Source of the DNA: Arsukibacterium indicum
GTDB taxonomy: Bacteria; Pseudomonadota; Gammaproteobacteria; Enterobacterales; Alteromonadaceae
NCBI RefSeq assembly: GCF_019100565.1
Contig: NZ_JAHRID010000002.1
Location: 410,726 to 474,725 of the forward strand
DNA: 64,000 nt
Direction: 5' to 3'
Shown here: piece by piece, positions 45,594 to 55,316 of the stretch
How the letters are laid out: each line of letters opens with the position of its first letter
Numbering within the stretch: position 1 is the first letter of the stretch
Program-made: the position numbers and the translations under genes
Notes under the pieces: model-generated
What the model saw: only the letters and a program-made list of their open reading frames with translations
Databases searched by the model: none
What the model was told of the DNA's origin: nothing

Positions 45594-46256
45594 CTAGCTT
45601 ACCTTTGTGTTGATGGTGAAAAAATCGGCCAACTGCAGTTGCAGCTGATCACCAGATTGCAACGGCCCGACGCCGGCAGGGGTGCCGGTGAGCACCATAT
45701 CACCGGGCAACAACGTGAAGTGCTGCGACATTTCACTGATTAACTGACTGATGCCGCGGATCATATTAGCACTATTGCCATGTTGTCGCGGCTCACCATT
45801 AACCACTAAACTGAAATCCAGTTGCTGCGGGTGGGCAATCTCACTTGCCGGCACAAACCCCGCCACCGGACAAGCGCCATCAAAGCCTTTAGCTATTTCC
45901 CATGGCCGGCCCAGTTGTTTCAGGCTGGCCTGAACTTCGCGCAGGGTTAAGTCCAGCGCCAGGCTGTAGCCCCATATCGCATTAGCCACCTGCTCAGTAG
46001 AGGCCTGAGTTAGCGGCTGGCTAATTAAAACAGCCAGCTCAAGCTCGTTGTGCACGGCCCCACGACCGGCCGGAATGGCAAAACCCGGCGCCAGCGCGCA
46101 CAAGGCAGTGGCAGGTTTAATAAAAAATAACGGCTCTACTGCCGTTTTGCTTTGCATTTCAGCGATATGGTCCTGATAGTTCTGACCAATACAAACCACT
46201 TTACCCACCGGCAAGCCGATATGGCTACCGTCAATATGGTGATGCGAATAAATCAT
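45594..46256 (-). CDS. Fumarylacetoacetate hydrolase family protein (YcgM-like)
   Basis: A 220-aa FAH-fold enzyme with the metal ligands in HNELELAVLIS and DLTLREVQ and the motif VCIGQNYQDHIAEM. Such proteins hydrolyse or decarboxylate acylpyruvates; YcgM-type members act as oxaloacetate tautomerases or acylpyruvases. Physiological substrate unknown. Two nt before the YcgN gene. Confidence 0.9.
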   Translation of the reverse strand: MIYSHHHIDGSHIGLPVGKVVCIGQNYQDHIAEMQSKTAVEPLFFIKPATALCALAPGFAIPAGRGAVHNELELAVLISQPLTQASTEQVANAIWGYSLALDLTLREVQASLKQLGRPWEIAKGFDGACPVAGFVPASEIAHPQQLDFSLVVNGEPRQHGNSANMIRGISQLISEMSQHFTLLPGDMVLTGTPAGVGPLQSGDQLQLQLADFFTINTKVS

Positions 46257-46259
46257 ATT

Positions 46260-47342
46260 TTACTCGGCGATAATCAGGTCAGCCAGATAGCCAACACTGG
46301 TAACAAAATAGTATGAGCGGTTCCAGTGCATCAGGCTTTTATAGTTGTCGTAACCTAAAAATGCCCGGCCTGCTTCGCCATCCGGCAAAATTAACGCCGC
46401 CTGCAAATCACGGCCTGGCAATTCAGCGCCATTTAACCGCCGCACGCCCAGTTCATTCCATTGTGCCAGACTGCGGGCCGACTCATTCCAGCGGCCCAGC
46501 CATGCTGCCCGTGCCAGGCTACCGCGCTGAATAGCTAAGCCGCTATCAAACCCTTCCGGTAATACCACTTCCCGGCCCCAGGTAATGCTGTTATCCCAGT
46601 CCTGTTGTTTCAGATAATTGGCAATAGAAGCGAACACATCCAGCTGATTAGTCCAGATATCTTTTTTACCATCGCCATCACCATCCTGAGCATAGGCCAA
46701 AAATGAGCTTGGCATAAACTGGCTCTGGCCCATTGCGCCGGCCCAGGACCCTTTCATATCCTCAAAGCTGATATGTCCTTCGGCCAGTATATCCAGCGCA
46801 TGAAAAAACTCCTGGCGAAAAAAGGTTTCGCGCCGGCCGTCGTATGCCAGAGTCGCTAACGCCGAGGGAATAGAGTAAGTACCCATAAAACGGCCGAAGC
46901 TACTTTCCAGGCCCCAGAGCGCCACAATAAAGCGCGGTTGTACGCCGTATTTTTCACCAATTTTCTCCAGCTCTGGCAAATATTGCTGGTAAAAACCTCT
47001 GGCCATGGTGATCCGGATATCACTTACCCGTTTGGGCAAATAGGTGCTGAGCGTTTCAACCACTTCTGGCTGGCTCTGGTCGGCCTTTACCACCCGCTCG
47101 TGGAAGGTTAACGAGCTGAACACCTTATCAAGCAATGCTTTATCGTAACCTTTCTGCTCGGCTTCCTGGCGCAGGGCCGCGGTATATTGTTCAAAACTTG
47201 GTTTAACCGGTTGTTCTGCAGCCGGGCTTTGCGGCTCATTACTGGTTTGGCTGGCAGCAGCGAAACTGCCGCCAGCAGTGACTAAACTGGTTGCCAGCAA
47301 GGCTGGTAAGCCAATGTTTCTTAGCGCTAATTTTAATTTCAT
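46260..47342 (-). CDS. Lytic murein transglycosylase (MltB-like)
   Basis: A 360-aa periplasmic enzyme: signal peptide (ending GGSFAAAS), then the SLT_2/MltB domain with the catalytic Glu in FIVALWGLESSFGRFMGTYS and MGQSQFMPSSFLAYAQDGDG. It cleaves glycan strands with formation of 1,6-anhydroMurNAc. No peptidoglycan-binding domain or lipobox, so it is not MltB itself but a related soluble form. Start 47342 is taken because the signal peptide begins there; the frame extends to 47444. Confidence 0.92.
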   Translation of the reverse strand: MKLKLALRNIGLPALLATSLVTAGGSFAAASQTSNEPQSPAAEQPVKPSFEQYTAALRQEAEQKGYDKALLDKVFSSLTFHERVVKADQSQPEVVETLSTYLPKRVSDIRITMARGFYQQYLPELEKIGEKYGVQPRFIVALWGLESSFGRFMGTYSIPSALATLAYDGRRETFFRQEFFHALDILAEGHISFEDMKGSWAGAMGQSQFMPSSFLAYAQDGDGDGKKDIWTNQLDVFASIANYLKQQDWDNSITWGREVVLPEGFDSGLAIQRGSLARAAWLGRWNESARSLAQWNELGVRRLNGAELPGRDLQAALILPDGEAGRAFLGYDNYKSLMHWNRSYYFVTSVGYLADLIIAE

Positions 47343-47343
47343 A

Positions 47344-47625
47344 TTAACCTTTTTCTGTCTGGATACTGGCTTTATGCTGAGCCAGCAGGTTTTCAGGTGG
47401 AGGTGGCAGTTGCAGATAAAACCCCTGCTCACTGAGCGCAGCACGTAGCTTATGAATATCCACCAGGGCTAAATGTTCCCGCTTTGCCAGATTAATTACG
47501 GTAACCAGCTGCGGTTTACCAAAAGTGGTCATTAAAGCAGCAGGTACCGGACTGAAATCGTCGCGGCGTTCAACATACAAATAAGTGCCCTCTTTACGCG
47601 GGCTTTTATAAACAACACATAACAT
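47344..47625 (-). CDS. YcgL domain-containing protein
   Basis: A 93-aa protein with the YcgL fold: MLCVVYKSPRKEGTYLYVER, VPAALMTTFGKPQLVTVINL and the final GFYLQLPPPPENLLA. Function unknown. Conserved upstream of minCDE in gammaproteobacteria. The start at 47625 (ATG) fits the family; the frame extends to 47682 without support. Its stop is 2 nt before the start of the MltB-like gene. Confidence 0.92.
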   Translation of the reverse strand: MLCVVYKSPRKEGTYLYVERRDDFSPVPAALMTTFGKPQLVTVINLAKREHLALVDIHKLRAALSEQGFYLQLPPPPENLLAQHKASIQTEKG

Positions 47626-47768
47626 CAATAAAACGTCTTCGCTACCTTGCCTAACAGAGGGCGAAACTATAACATGAAGCACAGGTAATGCGCACTGGCC
47701 GAGCGGTCAGGTGCATAAATAATACTGCTTATCGCAGTGATAAAAATAACGCGTGCGCCGATAGCTTT

Positions 47769-48521
47769 ATGTCTGATAAATCGTTAGAACTGAAAGGGAG
47801 TTTATTCCCTATGTCAGTGTTGCATTGTGCTGATTTAAGCACAGCAACCCTGCAAAAACTGCTGAGCGCCAAACTGGCGCAAGCCCCTGCTTTTTTTCTG
47901 CAGGCACCTATAGTGTTAAACCTCAGCGATGTTAGTCAGACGCCTGACTTTGCCGCACTAAAAAACCTGTTTACTGAGTTAAAATTGGTATTGGTTGGCG
48001 TAACAGCAGCCAATGCTGAGCAGAAAGCAGCCGCCCATGGTGCTGGCCTGGCAGTGCTGCAAGCTGGCAAAGCAAGCGTAAAAAGCCAGACAACAGCTAG
48101 CACGCCTCAGCCTGCCGAAAGTATCGCTGCTACCGATCCTAATTCAGCAAAAGCGGCGAACAATACTGTAACGACCCAGGTAGCTGTGCCGATGGACAGC
48201 AAAGTAGTAGAGCAAACCGTTCGCTCCGGACAACAGATCTATGCCAAAGGCACCGACCTCATCGTTAAAGGTGCAGTTGGCGCCGGCGCCGAAGTAATTG
48301 CTGATGGCAATATTCATATTTATGGCTCACTGCGGGGCAAGGCTATTGCCGGCGCCAGTGGCGATACCAGCAAGCGTATTTATTGTTATAACCTGCAGGC
48401 AGAACTGGTGTCTATCGCCGGCAATTACTGGCTTAGCGACAGTTTGCAGGACAAATTTTGGGGCAAATCAGCCTGCATTAAGATGCAGGACGATAGCTTA
48501 GTCATCTCTGAATTAGTGTAA
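47769..48521 (+). CDS. minC: Septum site-determining protein MinC
   Basis: A 250-aa FtsZ inhibitor. An N-terminal domain (about residues 1-105), an Ala/Thr/Gln-rich linker, and the C-terminal beta-helix (about 150-250, KGTDLIVKGAVGAGAEVIAD, GNIHIYGSLRGKAIAGASGD) that binds MinD. The ATG at 47769 starts a canonical MSDKSLELKGSLF; the longer frame to 47688 is unsupported. First gene of minCDE. Confidence 0.96.
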   Translation: MSDKSLELKGSLFPMSVLHCADLSTATLQKLLSAKLAQAPAFFLQAPIVLNLSDVSQTPDFAALKNLFTELKLVLVGVTAANAEQKAAAHGAGLAVLQAGKASVKSQTTASTPQPAESIAATDPNSAKAANNTVTTQVAVPMDSKVVEQTVRSGQQIYAKGTDLIVKGAVGAGAEVIADGNIHIYGSLRGKAIAGASGDTSKRIYCYNLQAELVSIAGNYWLSDSLQDKFWGKSACIKMQDDSLVISELV

Positions 48522-48532
48522 GGATCGTCACT

Positions 48533-49342
48533 ATGGCAAAAATTATTGTGGTTACATCGGGTAAAGGCGGTGTTGGCAAAACCACATCCAGTGCGGCAAT
48601 TGGTACCGGCCTGGCGCTGGCTGGCCATAAAACGGTTATAGTCGATTTTGATATCGGCCTGCGTAACCTTGATTTAATCATGGGCTGTGAGCGCCGGGTA
48701 GTTTACGACTTCGTTAATGTGATTAACGGCGAAGCGAATTTAAAACAAACCCTGATTAAAGATAAGCGCACCGATAACCTGTTTATTTTGCCCGCCTCAC
48801 AAACCCGTGATAAAGACGCCCTGACGAAAGAGGGTGTGGAAAAAGTATTAAACGAGCTGGCTAAAGAGTTCGATTTTATTATTTGTGACTCACCAGCTGG
48901 TATTGAATCCGGCGCGATGATGGCCCTTTATTTTGCCGACGAAGCGGTAGTAGTGACTAACCCTGAAGTGTCGTCAGTGCGTGACTCCGACCGGATCCTC
49001 GGTATGCTATCCAGCAAATCACGCCGAGCCGAGCAAGGCCTGGAAGGTATTAAAGAGCATTTGCTGCTTACCCGCTATAACCCGGAGCGGGTAGAAAAAG
49101 GCGAAATGCTCAGCGTGGAAGATGTTAAAGAGATCCTGGCGATTGAACTGGTTGGCGTTATCCCGGAATCACAGGCGGTGTTAAATGCCTCTAACTCGGG
49201 CCAGCCGGTTATTCTGGATAAAGACAGCGACGCCGGCCAGGCCTATCTGGACACCATAAAGCGCTTATTAGGCGAGCAAGTGCCGTTCCGTTTTCTTAAC
49301 GTGGAGAAAAAGGGCTTTATTAAAAGGATTTTTGGAGGTTAA
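48533..49342 (+). CDS. minD: Septum site-determining protein MinD
   Basis: A 269-aa deviant-Walker ATPase: IVVTSGKGGVGKTTSSAAIG, DFDIGLRNLDLIMGCERRVVYD and DFIICDSPAGIESGAMMA. The C-terminal amphipathic helix (KKGFIKRIFGG) targets the membrane. It recruits MinC and is cycled by MinE. 11 nt after minC. Confidence 0.98.
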   Translation: MAKIIVVTSGKGGVGKTTSSAAIGTGLALAGHKTVIVDFDIGLRNLDLIMGCERRVVYDFVNVINGEANLKQTLIKDKRTDNLFILPASQTRDKDALTKEGVEKVLNELAKEFDFIICDSPAGIESGAMMALYFADEAVVVTNPEVSSVRDSDRILGMLSSKSRRAEQGLEGIKEHLLLTRYNPERVEKGEMLSVEDVKEILAIELVGVIPESQAVLNASNSGQPVILDKDSDAGQAYLDTIKRLLGEQVPFRFLNVEKKGFIKRIFGG

Positions 49343-49345
49343 CCG

Positions 49346-49606
49346 ATGTCATTACTGGATTATTTTCGCTCAAGTAAGAAAAACACCGCCAGCACCGCTA
49401 AAGAGCGGCTGCAAATTATTGTCGCGCACGAGCGCAAGCGCCGCAACGGCCCGGACTATCTGCCGCAGTTAGAACGCGATATTCTGGAAGTGATTCGCAA
49501 ATACGTGGATATTCCGGCCGATCAAATCGCCGTATCGCTGGAGCAGCGCGGCGACCAGATTTCCGTACTGGAACTCAATGTGACCTTCCCGGATGATAAG
49601 CGCTAA
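49346..49606 (+). CDS. minE: Cell division topological specificity factor MinE
   Basis: An 86-aa protein with the N-terminal MinD-binding segment ([20 protein letters not shown]) and [20 protein letters not shown] in the dimer domain. It stimulates MinD ATPase and drives pole-to-pole oscillation. 3 nt after minD; followed by a strong terminator. Confidence 0.97.
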   Translation: MSLLDYFRSSKKNTASTAKERLQIIVAHERKRRNGPDYLPQLERDILEVIRKYVDIPADQIAVSLEQRGDQISVLELNVTFPDDKR

Positions 49607-49620
49607 GCCTGTTTAGCAAT

Positions 49621-49648
49621 AAAAAAGCCCGCAATTGCGGGCTTTTTT
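49621..49648. terminator. Terminator after minCDE
   Basis: AAAAAAGCCCGC (49621-49632) and GCGGGCTTTTTT (49637-49648) around an AATT loop. A-tracts and U-tracts flank both sides, so it can stop minCDE and the leftward DUF4397 gene. Confidence 0.92.
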
Positions 49649-49692
49649 GTCGCTACTTAACAGAACCGTGCAAGTGGCGTTTTCTATATTGT

Positions 49693-51087
49693 TTATTCAG
49701 CAACAAAACCATCCATTACCGTTAAACCTACCCCCATTAAGCCAACACCATCGCGGGCAATAGCGGTGTAAATTTTATTGGCTTCCAGCATTAAGGCGCC
49801 GGTTTCAATGGCAGCGGTTTTGGTACCGGTTGGGGTTACCGTGACAAAATACTCACCGGCGGCCAGCGGCACATAACCGGTTTCAGCTTTAAAGGGTACA
49901 TCACTGAAAGCAGGCATAGCTTCGCTGATATCACCATCGGCAGTAACGTAGATGTCGACGTTACCAGCCAGAGTAGAACCATGGATAATCCGAACCCGGG
50001 CTTCAGTGGCGACAGTACGGGTATTGTCCATCAGCACTAGTGGCTCAATGGCAAATTCATCTGCATCGCTTAGTGAGCCCACAGCCAATACTGTGTAGAA
50101 AGCACCTGGATCCAGGGTTACATCAGCGTCAATCACTGCAGTCTCGGTATTAGCGACTGCCACTTTAACGTTGTAATCACCCGGTGCCGGTGATACATAA
50201 CCGGTGAAATCAGGGAAAGCTAAGTCAGAAACCAGTGGCTCTGCAAAATTATCATTAACCACGATATCAACTGCCGGTGCGTCTGATACATTGTGCACCA
50301 CCCGCAGTGAAGAGGTTGAACCACCATCAAGGATCGGTAATACATCGCCTTCAGGAGTTACCGCAATCAGCGATACTGGTGATGCACCTGAGTATTCACT
50401 GTTGATAGCCGCTACAACTAAGTCGGTACCGCCCGCAAGCTCCAGGGTGTTGCTATCAAACACCACCGTCTCAGTACCCGGCAAAGTGATCCGGACCCGG
50501 TAGTCGCCGGCCGGAACATCCAGAGCTTCGGTAAACTCGGTAAAGGCCAGCGTGGTAAGCGGTGCACCCAGTTCTGCGTCAGGCGCCGTAACATGCACAT
50601 CAACTGTTGGCGCTGCAGAAGCAGCATGTACAACCTGCAACCGGACGTTACCGTCTGCCAGCTCGGCTACGTCGGACGTTACCACTAACGGCGCCAGAGT
50701 TTCGTCAGCCACTAAGCCTACAGCAAACACTTTATAGTTGGTCGCTTCTGCCAGTGGCAGCTCAGGTACGTCTATTACGGTAGCGGTGTTACCTTCACCC
50801 GGTAAAATAGCATCTACAGCTACTGCATAGTCAGCAGGTGGCAAACTGAAGTTTTCTGAACTGCTGCCGTAAGCCAGGTTTTCAATAACAACGTCACCGT
50901 TAACGCTGACATTAACAGCAGGTGCATCAAATGAGGCATGCACAACCCGCAGCGTAGCATCAACTACCGGTGGCGGTGGTGGTGGCGGTGGTGGAACAGG
51001 CGTTGGCAAATCTGAATCACTGTCAAAACAACCAGCAAGTGACAAAGTTAAAACAGCCGGTACGGCAAATTTTAGTATTCCTTTCAT
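49693..51087 (-). CDS. DUF4397 repeat lipoprotein
   Basis: A 464-aa surface or periplasmic protein. Signal with lipobox (LSLAGC, Cys20), a Pro-rich linker (nine consecutive prolines at about residues 34-42), then four DUF4397 repeats starting LRVVHASFDAPAVNVSVN, LQVVHAASAAPTVDVHVT, LRVVHNVSDAPAVDIVVN and VRIIHGSTLAGNVDIYVT. The domain is common in secreted proteins; role unknown. Acidic and Thr/Val-rich. Confidence 0.88.
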   Translation of the reverse strand: MKGILKFAVPAVLTLSLAGCFDSDSDLPTPVPPPPPPPPPVVDATLRVVHASFDAPAVNVSVNGDVVIENLAYGSSSENFSLPPADYAVAVDAILPGEGNTATVIDVPELPLAEATNYKVFAVGLVADETLAPLVVTSDVAELADGNVRLQVVHAASAAPTVDVHVTAPDAELGAPLTTLAFTEFTEALDVPAGDYRVRITLPGTETVVFDSNTLELAGGTDLVVAAINSEYSGASPVSLIAVTPEGDVLPILDGGSTSSLRVVHNVSDAPAVDIVVNDNFAEPLVSDLAFPDFTGYVSPAPGDYNVKVAVANTETAVIDADVTLDPGAFYTVLAVGSLSDADEFAIEPLVLMDNTRTVATEARVRIIHGSTLAGNVDIYVTADGDISEAMPAFSDVPFKAETGYVPLAAGEYFVTVTPTGTKTAAIETGALMLEANKIYTAIARDGVGLMGVGLTVMDGFVAE

Positions 51088-51207
51088 GGTTATTACCTTT
51101 CAGTTAATAGTTGCTTCACAGTTACGCCACTAAAAACTGAAAGAGATCAGATTTTTTTTATGCAGTTTTTGGTAAAAAGCTGCCGAAATTTTCTACTGAT
51201 CTAACTG

Positions 51208-52377
51208 CTAACCACCAACGTTAATGACCAGTTTGTCCACACAGTCTCGGACATGTGCCGGAACAGGTAAGTTGGGCAGAAGCAACTGCTGACGCCAGCC
51301 GGTTAAATATTCCGGCACCGGCAATAACTGCCGCTCTTGATCAGTCACCCGCCAACACCAGTTAAAGTACTCGTGCAGCTGGCGCCGAACAGATATAAAG
51401 GCTGCAGGAATTGCTGTGTCTGCTGAGGTGTGTTTAATTGCCTGACTAAGCTCAGCCAGCGCCACTTTTTCACCCGGAAAATGTTCCGGATAGTAAAATG
51501 CCTGAGGACACTGCTCTTGTGGTAACTGCTTTGCCAGCTCAATTAATTCAATCAGGGTTTTCGCATGGCGGCGCAAATCGCGACCGGTCATACCGGGAAT
51601 ATTTAATAAACTCTCTACTGACCCGGGCTTGCGCTTCGCCAGTTCCAGCATCTGAAAGTCTTTGATGACCAGGCCAAGCGCTAAATCCCGGCTGGCAGCA
51701 TATTCCAGACGCCAGGCCACCAACTCGCGCAGTACCGCCAGCTCGCGACTACGCAGTAATGAACTGTTTTTAACTTCCAGATATTTTAACCGTGCAGGTA
51801 AAGGGTTGGCTCTTCGCTGCTGCAACTGCTGGCCTTCGGCCAACAGTAACGGTAGTAATGCCGGGTCAGTAAACTGCGCCACCAAATGCTGATATAGCGG
51901 CAGCAAGTAGGTAACGTCATTAGCCGCGTACTCCAGCTGCTTTGCAGCCAGTGGCCGGGCTAGCCAGTCAGTGCGCGACTCACTCTTATCCAGCACCTCA
52001 CCGGTAGCCCGCTCTACCAGCCGGGCATAACCAATACTGCTGCCCCAGCCCAGTAGCTCTGCCGCCAGCTGGGTATCAAACAACGGTTGAATATGGACAA
52101 TACCAATGGTTGCCAGTGCTTCCAGATCTTCAGTACAGGAATGCAGGGTTTTTACAATGGTTTCATCGGCAAATAGCTGCGCAAGTGGTTGCCAGTCGGT
52201 TATGGTCAGCGGGTCTACCAGCGCCAGCTGCCTGCCATCAAACAACTGAATTAAGCCAAGCTTAGGATATAAGGTACTTTGCCGGATAAACTCGGAATCA
52301 ACTGCCAGCACACTCTGGCCGGCTGCGTCCTGGCAATACTGCGCCAGGCTTTGGTTATCGGTTAGCAAATAGCTCAT
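51208..52377 (-). CDS. rnd: Ribonuclease D
   Basis: A 389-aa 3'-5' exoribonuclease for tRNA maturation. DEDDy exonuclease motifs: LAVDSEFIRQSTLYP (Exo I), TIVKTLHSCTEDLEAL (Exo II) and YAANDVTYLLPLYQHL (Exo III), followed by two HRDC domains (about residues 210-290 and after). Adjacent to fadD as in E. coli. Confidence 0.95.
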   Translation of the reverse strand: MSYLLTDNQSLAQYCQDAAGQSVLAVDSEFIRQSTLYPKLGLIQLFDGRQLALVDPLTITDWQPLAQLFADETIVKTLHSCTEDLEALATIGIVHIQPLFDTQLAAELLGWGSSIGYARLVERATGEVLDKSESRTDWLARPLAAKQLEYAANDVTYLLPLYQHLVAQFTDPALLPLLLAEGQQLQQRRANPLPARLKYLEVKNSSLLRSRELAVLRELVAWRLEYAASRDLALGLVIKDFQMLELAKRKPGSVESLLNIPGMTGRDLRRHAKTLIELIELAKQLPQEQCPQAFYYPEHFPGEKVALAELSQAIKHTSADTAIPAAFISVRRQLHEYFNWCWRVTDQERQLLPVPEYLTGWRQQLLLPNLPVPAHVRDCVDKLVINVGG

Positions 52378-52421
52378 GCATACATCTCATAAAAACAAAG
52401 CCGGCAAACGCCGGCTCTGGA

Positions 52422-54077
52422 TTAATCCCGCAGCTCGCGCCGCAAAATTTTACCAACATTGGTTTTAGGCAACTCATCACGGAATTCTACCAGTTTCGGT
52501 ACCTTGTATCCCGTTAAATGTTGCTTGCAGTGCGCTATTACCTGCTCTTCAGTCAGTGACGGGTCTTTTTTAACAATGACCACTTTCACTACTTCGCCTG
52601 AATTGTCGTTTGCGACACCGACAGCTGCCACTTCCAGCACTTTTTCGTCCATGGCAACCACTTCTTCTATTTCATTCGGGAATACATTAAAGCCCGAAAC
52701 AATGATCATGTCTTTTTTACGATCGACAATATAGAAAAAGCCTTCATCATCCATGGTGGCGATGTCGCCGGTATACAACCAGCCGTTTTTCACAGTTTTA
52801 GCCGTTTCTTCAGGCCGGTTTAAATAGCCCAGCATAACCTGAGGCCCCTGCACCAGCATTTCACCCGGGTCGCCTACTGCAACGTCATTACCGTCTTCGT
52901 CTACTAACCTAATTAACGTTGAAGGTGCCGGTAAGCCAATACTGCCGTTAAAATCGTCCAGATCGAACGGGCTAAGGGTTACCAGCGGGCAGCATTCTGT
53001 TAAACCATAGCCCTCAAGCAAACGGGTTTTCGTAACTTTCTTCCAGCGCTCTGCCACTGGCCGTTGCACCGCCATACCGCCACCTAACGACAGTTTTAAG
53101 CGGCTGAAGTCTAGTCCGGCAAAGCCAGGCGTGTTCAGTAAACCATTAAACAGGGTATTAACACCGGTGATAGCAGTAAACGGAAATTTTGCCAGCTCTT
53201 TGACAAACCCCGGCATATCACGGGGATTGGTAATCAGTAAATTGGTGCCGCCGTACTTGAAAAAGGTAAAGAAATTAGCGGTTAAGGCGAAGATATGATA
53301 AAGCGGCAATGCGGTAACCACATGCTCTTTACCTTTGTCGAGAAAACAGTCAAGAAAAGCACTGCATTGCTCCAGGTTAGCCACCATATTGCGATGGGTT
53401 AACATCGCACCTTTAGAGACGCCGGTAGTACCGCCGGTATATTGCAAAAAGGCAATATCATCGCCGCTAAGTTCTGGTTTCTGATATTTTAAGTGCTGGC
53501 CTTTTTCCAGTACCGCGTTAAACATTACAAACTTGCTTAGCGAATAAGCGGGTACCAGCTTTTTAACATGCTTAACCACCAGATTGACGATGCTGCCTTT
53601 GATCATACCCAGCATATCACCCATTCTGGTAAGAATAATATGTTCAAGGTTCAGCTGTTTTTCAACGGCAGCCAGGGTATGGGCAAAGTTATCAACAATA
53701 ACAATGGCTTTTGCTTTAGAGTCAGATAACTGGTGTTGTAGTTCGCGTGGGGTGTATAGCGGGTTTACGTTTACGACGGTACAACCGGCGCGTAATACCC
53801 CCATTAATACCACCGGATATTGCAGTAAATTTGGCATCATAATGGCGACAGCGTCACCTTTTTTCAGGCCAAGATCTTTTTGTAAGTATGCTGCGAATGC
53901 TTTACTTAATTTGTCCAGTTCACGATAAGTGATACTTTTACCCATATTGATAAAAGCGGTATTATCCGCATACTGACTGATGCTCTGAGAAAAGATATCT
54001 AGCAGCGAAGGGTAATGATCAGCATCAATTTCTGCGGGCACACCTGACGGGTAACGCTTCAACCAAACTTTATCCAC
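52422..54077 (-). CDS. fadD: Long-chain fatty acid-CoA ligase
   Basis: A 551-aa AMP-forming acyl-CoA synthetase. P-loop-like motif [17 protein letters not shown], second motif [34 protein letters not shown] and the FACS signature ending near [10 protein letters not shown], with the catalytic Lys in [12 protein letters not shown]. Activates long-chain fatty acids at the inner membrane for beta-oxidation. Order rnd-fadD is conserved. Confidence 0.96.
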   Translation of the reverse strand: MDKVWLKRYPSGVPAEIDADHYPSLLDIFSQSISQYADNTAFINMGKSITYRELDKLSKAFAAYLQKDLGLKKGDAVAIMMPNLLQYPVVLMGVLRAGCTVVNVNPLYTPRELQHQLSDSKAKAIVIVDNFAHTLAAVEKQLNLEHIILTRMGDMLGMIKGSIVNLVVKHVKKLVPAYSLSKFVMFNAVLEKGQHLKYQKPELSGDDIAFLQYTGGTTGVSKGAMLTHRNMVANLEQCSAFLDCFLDKGKEHVVTALPLYHIFALTANFFTFFKYGGTNLLITNPRDMPGFVKELAKFPFTAITGVNTLFNGLLNTPGFAGLDFSRLKLSLGGGMAVQRPVAERWKKVTKTRLLEGYGLTECCPLVTLSPFDLDDFNGSIGLPAPSTLIRLVDEDGNDVAVGDPGEMLVQGPQVMLGYLNRPEETAKTVKNGWLYTGDIATMDDEGFFYIVDRKKDMIIVSGFNVFPNEIEEVVAMDEKVLEVAAVGVANDNSGEVVKVVIVKKDPSLTEEQVIAHCKQHLTGYKVPKLVEFRDELPKTNVGKILRRELRD

Positions 54078-54250
54078 CGTCCTCTCCTTTCTGTTAAGGT
54101 TATTATTTTATAGTTATAAATATGGCTGCCTGCAATAAATCTCTGGGTATTACTGCCGGGTAAAAAGCCTGATGTTGAGTATTTACTCTAGCGCTAATCA
54201 TCCCATAATTAACCACACTGCACAATTAGCTTAAGCCAGTTACGCTTGGA

Positions 54251-55099
54251 TCACGGCTGAACTTCAGGTTTTATAAACTTCAGGGTCATCCGGTCACTCT
54301 CGCCGATAGCCAGGTACATTTCCCGATCATAGTTACCCAATGCCAGAGTAGGTGGCAGGGTGTATACGCCTTTCGGGTGATCTTTGGTGTCGAGCAGATT
54401 AGCATTAATTTCGCTTCGGGCTGCCAGTTGAAAGCCAACCTGTTCCGCTGCGGCAATCACATAGGCTTCGTCAAGATAGCCTTCTACCGCCACACTGGTG
54501 GTATCTGACAAGGTCGCGGCGCGGTGCTCAACTAAACCCAGTACGCCACCGGGTTTAATCAGATCATACAGGGATTGCAAAGTAGCCAGTAAATGGCCAT
54601 TTTCATCCCAGATGTGGGCATTACGAAATGACAACACCATATCAAATTGTTCGGGTGCTAACTCTGGCTGAAAATAAGGAGGCTCAAGCTCAATCTGATG
54701 CACAGTGCCGAAATAATCTTCCTGTTCAGAAATCTTTTCTGACAAGGCTGCACTTAGCCGAGCCCAGAATTTTGCCCGTTCATCTTTAAAGGTGCCATCG
54801 TCCTGCCGGAACTGAGCAATAGTAAAGTGCCCCTGCTCTTTTAAATAGGGTGCCAGTATTTCAGTATACCAACCACGTCCGGGCCAAACTTCCAGCACAG
54901 CCATGTCAGGTTTTAAACCAAAAAAGTGTAAGGTATCAGCCGGGTTGCGGTACTGATTGCGGCTAATGTGCTCGGCACTACGGGCATTGCTAAGCGCCAG
55001 TTCGCTTAGTTTTTGGCGTGGATCAGGCTCGGAGGCCAGCGATTGCCAGGCCAGGGTCAGGCCTACGGTCAGTACTATGTTTGTTATTGTTTTTTTCAT
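54251..55099 (-). CDS. Predicted SAM-dependent methyltransferase with signal peptide
   Basis: A 282-aa protein with a clear signal peptide (KKTITNIVLTVGLTLAWQSL, ending ASEPD) before a class I methyltransferase fold. Motif I is VLEVWPGRGWYTEILAPYL, and further motifs include FDMVLSFRNAHIWDE and GVLGLVEHRAA, as in the 'predicted methyltransferase' family COG4798. The signal peptide implies export although SAM is cytoplasmic, so activity in the periplasm is unclear. Single transcription unit. Confidence 0.85.
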   Translation of the reverse strand: MKKTITNIVLTVGLTLAWQSLASEPDPRQKLSELALSNARSAEHISRNQYRNPADTLHFFGLKPDMAVLEVWPGRGWYTEILAPYLKEQGHFTIAQFRQDDGTFKDERAKFWARLSAALSEKISEQEDYFGTVHQIELEPPYFQPELAPEQFDMVLSFRNAHIWDENGHLLATLQSLYDLIKPGGVLGLVEHRAATLSDTTSVAVEGYLDEAYVIAAAEQVGFQLAARSEINANLLDTKDHPKGVYTLPPTLALGNYDREMYLAIGESDRMTLKFIKPEVQP

Positions 55100-55316
55100 A
55101 GCTTCCTTTTACAACTATTCAGTATGCTAACGATCATACTTGTACGACCACGGTACAAGATATTCGTTCTAAGATAGCCTGCCAGGCGGAAAATTGTCCA
55201 GCAAAACACTTAATTGATAATCTGTCTGAAAAAATACCAGCTTATCGCATGACGCTTGGTTGGCCTGTTAAGTTAACGTACACTAATCAAAATTATATAA
55301 AGTACAGGTTTTACCG

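Noticed and set aside
55100..55316. Pho box before the alkaline phosphatase gene
   Set aside because: No pair of CTGTCAT-like direct repeats at 11-nt spacing was found.
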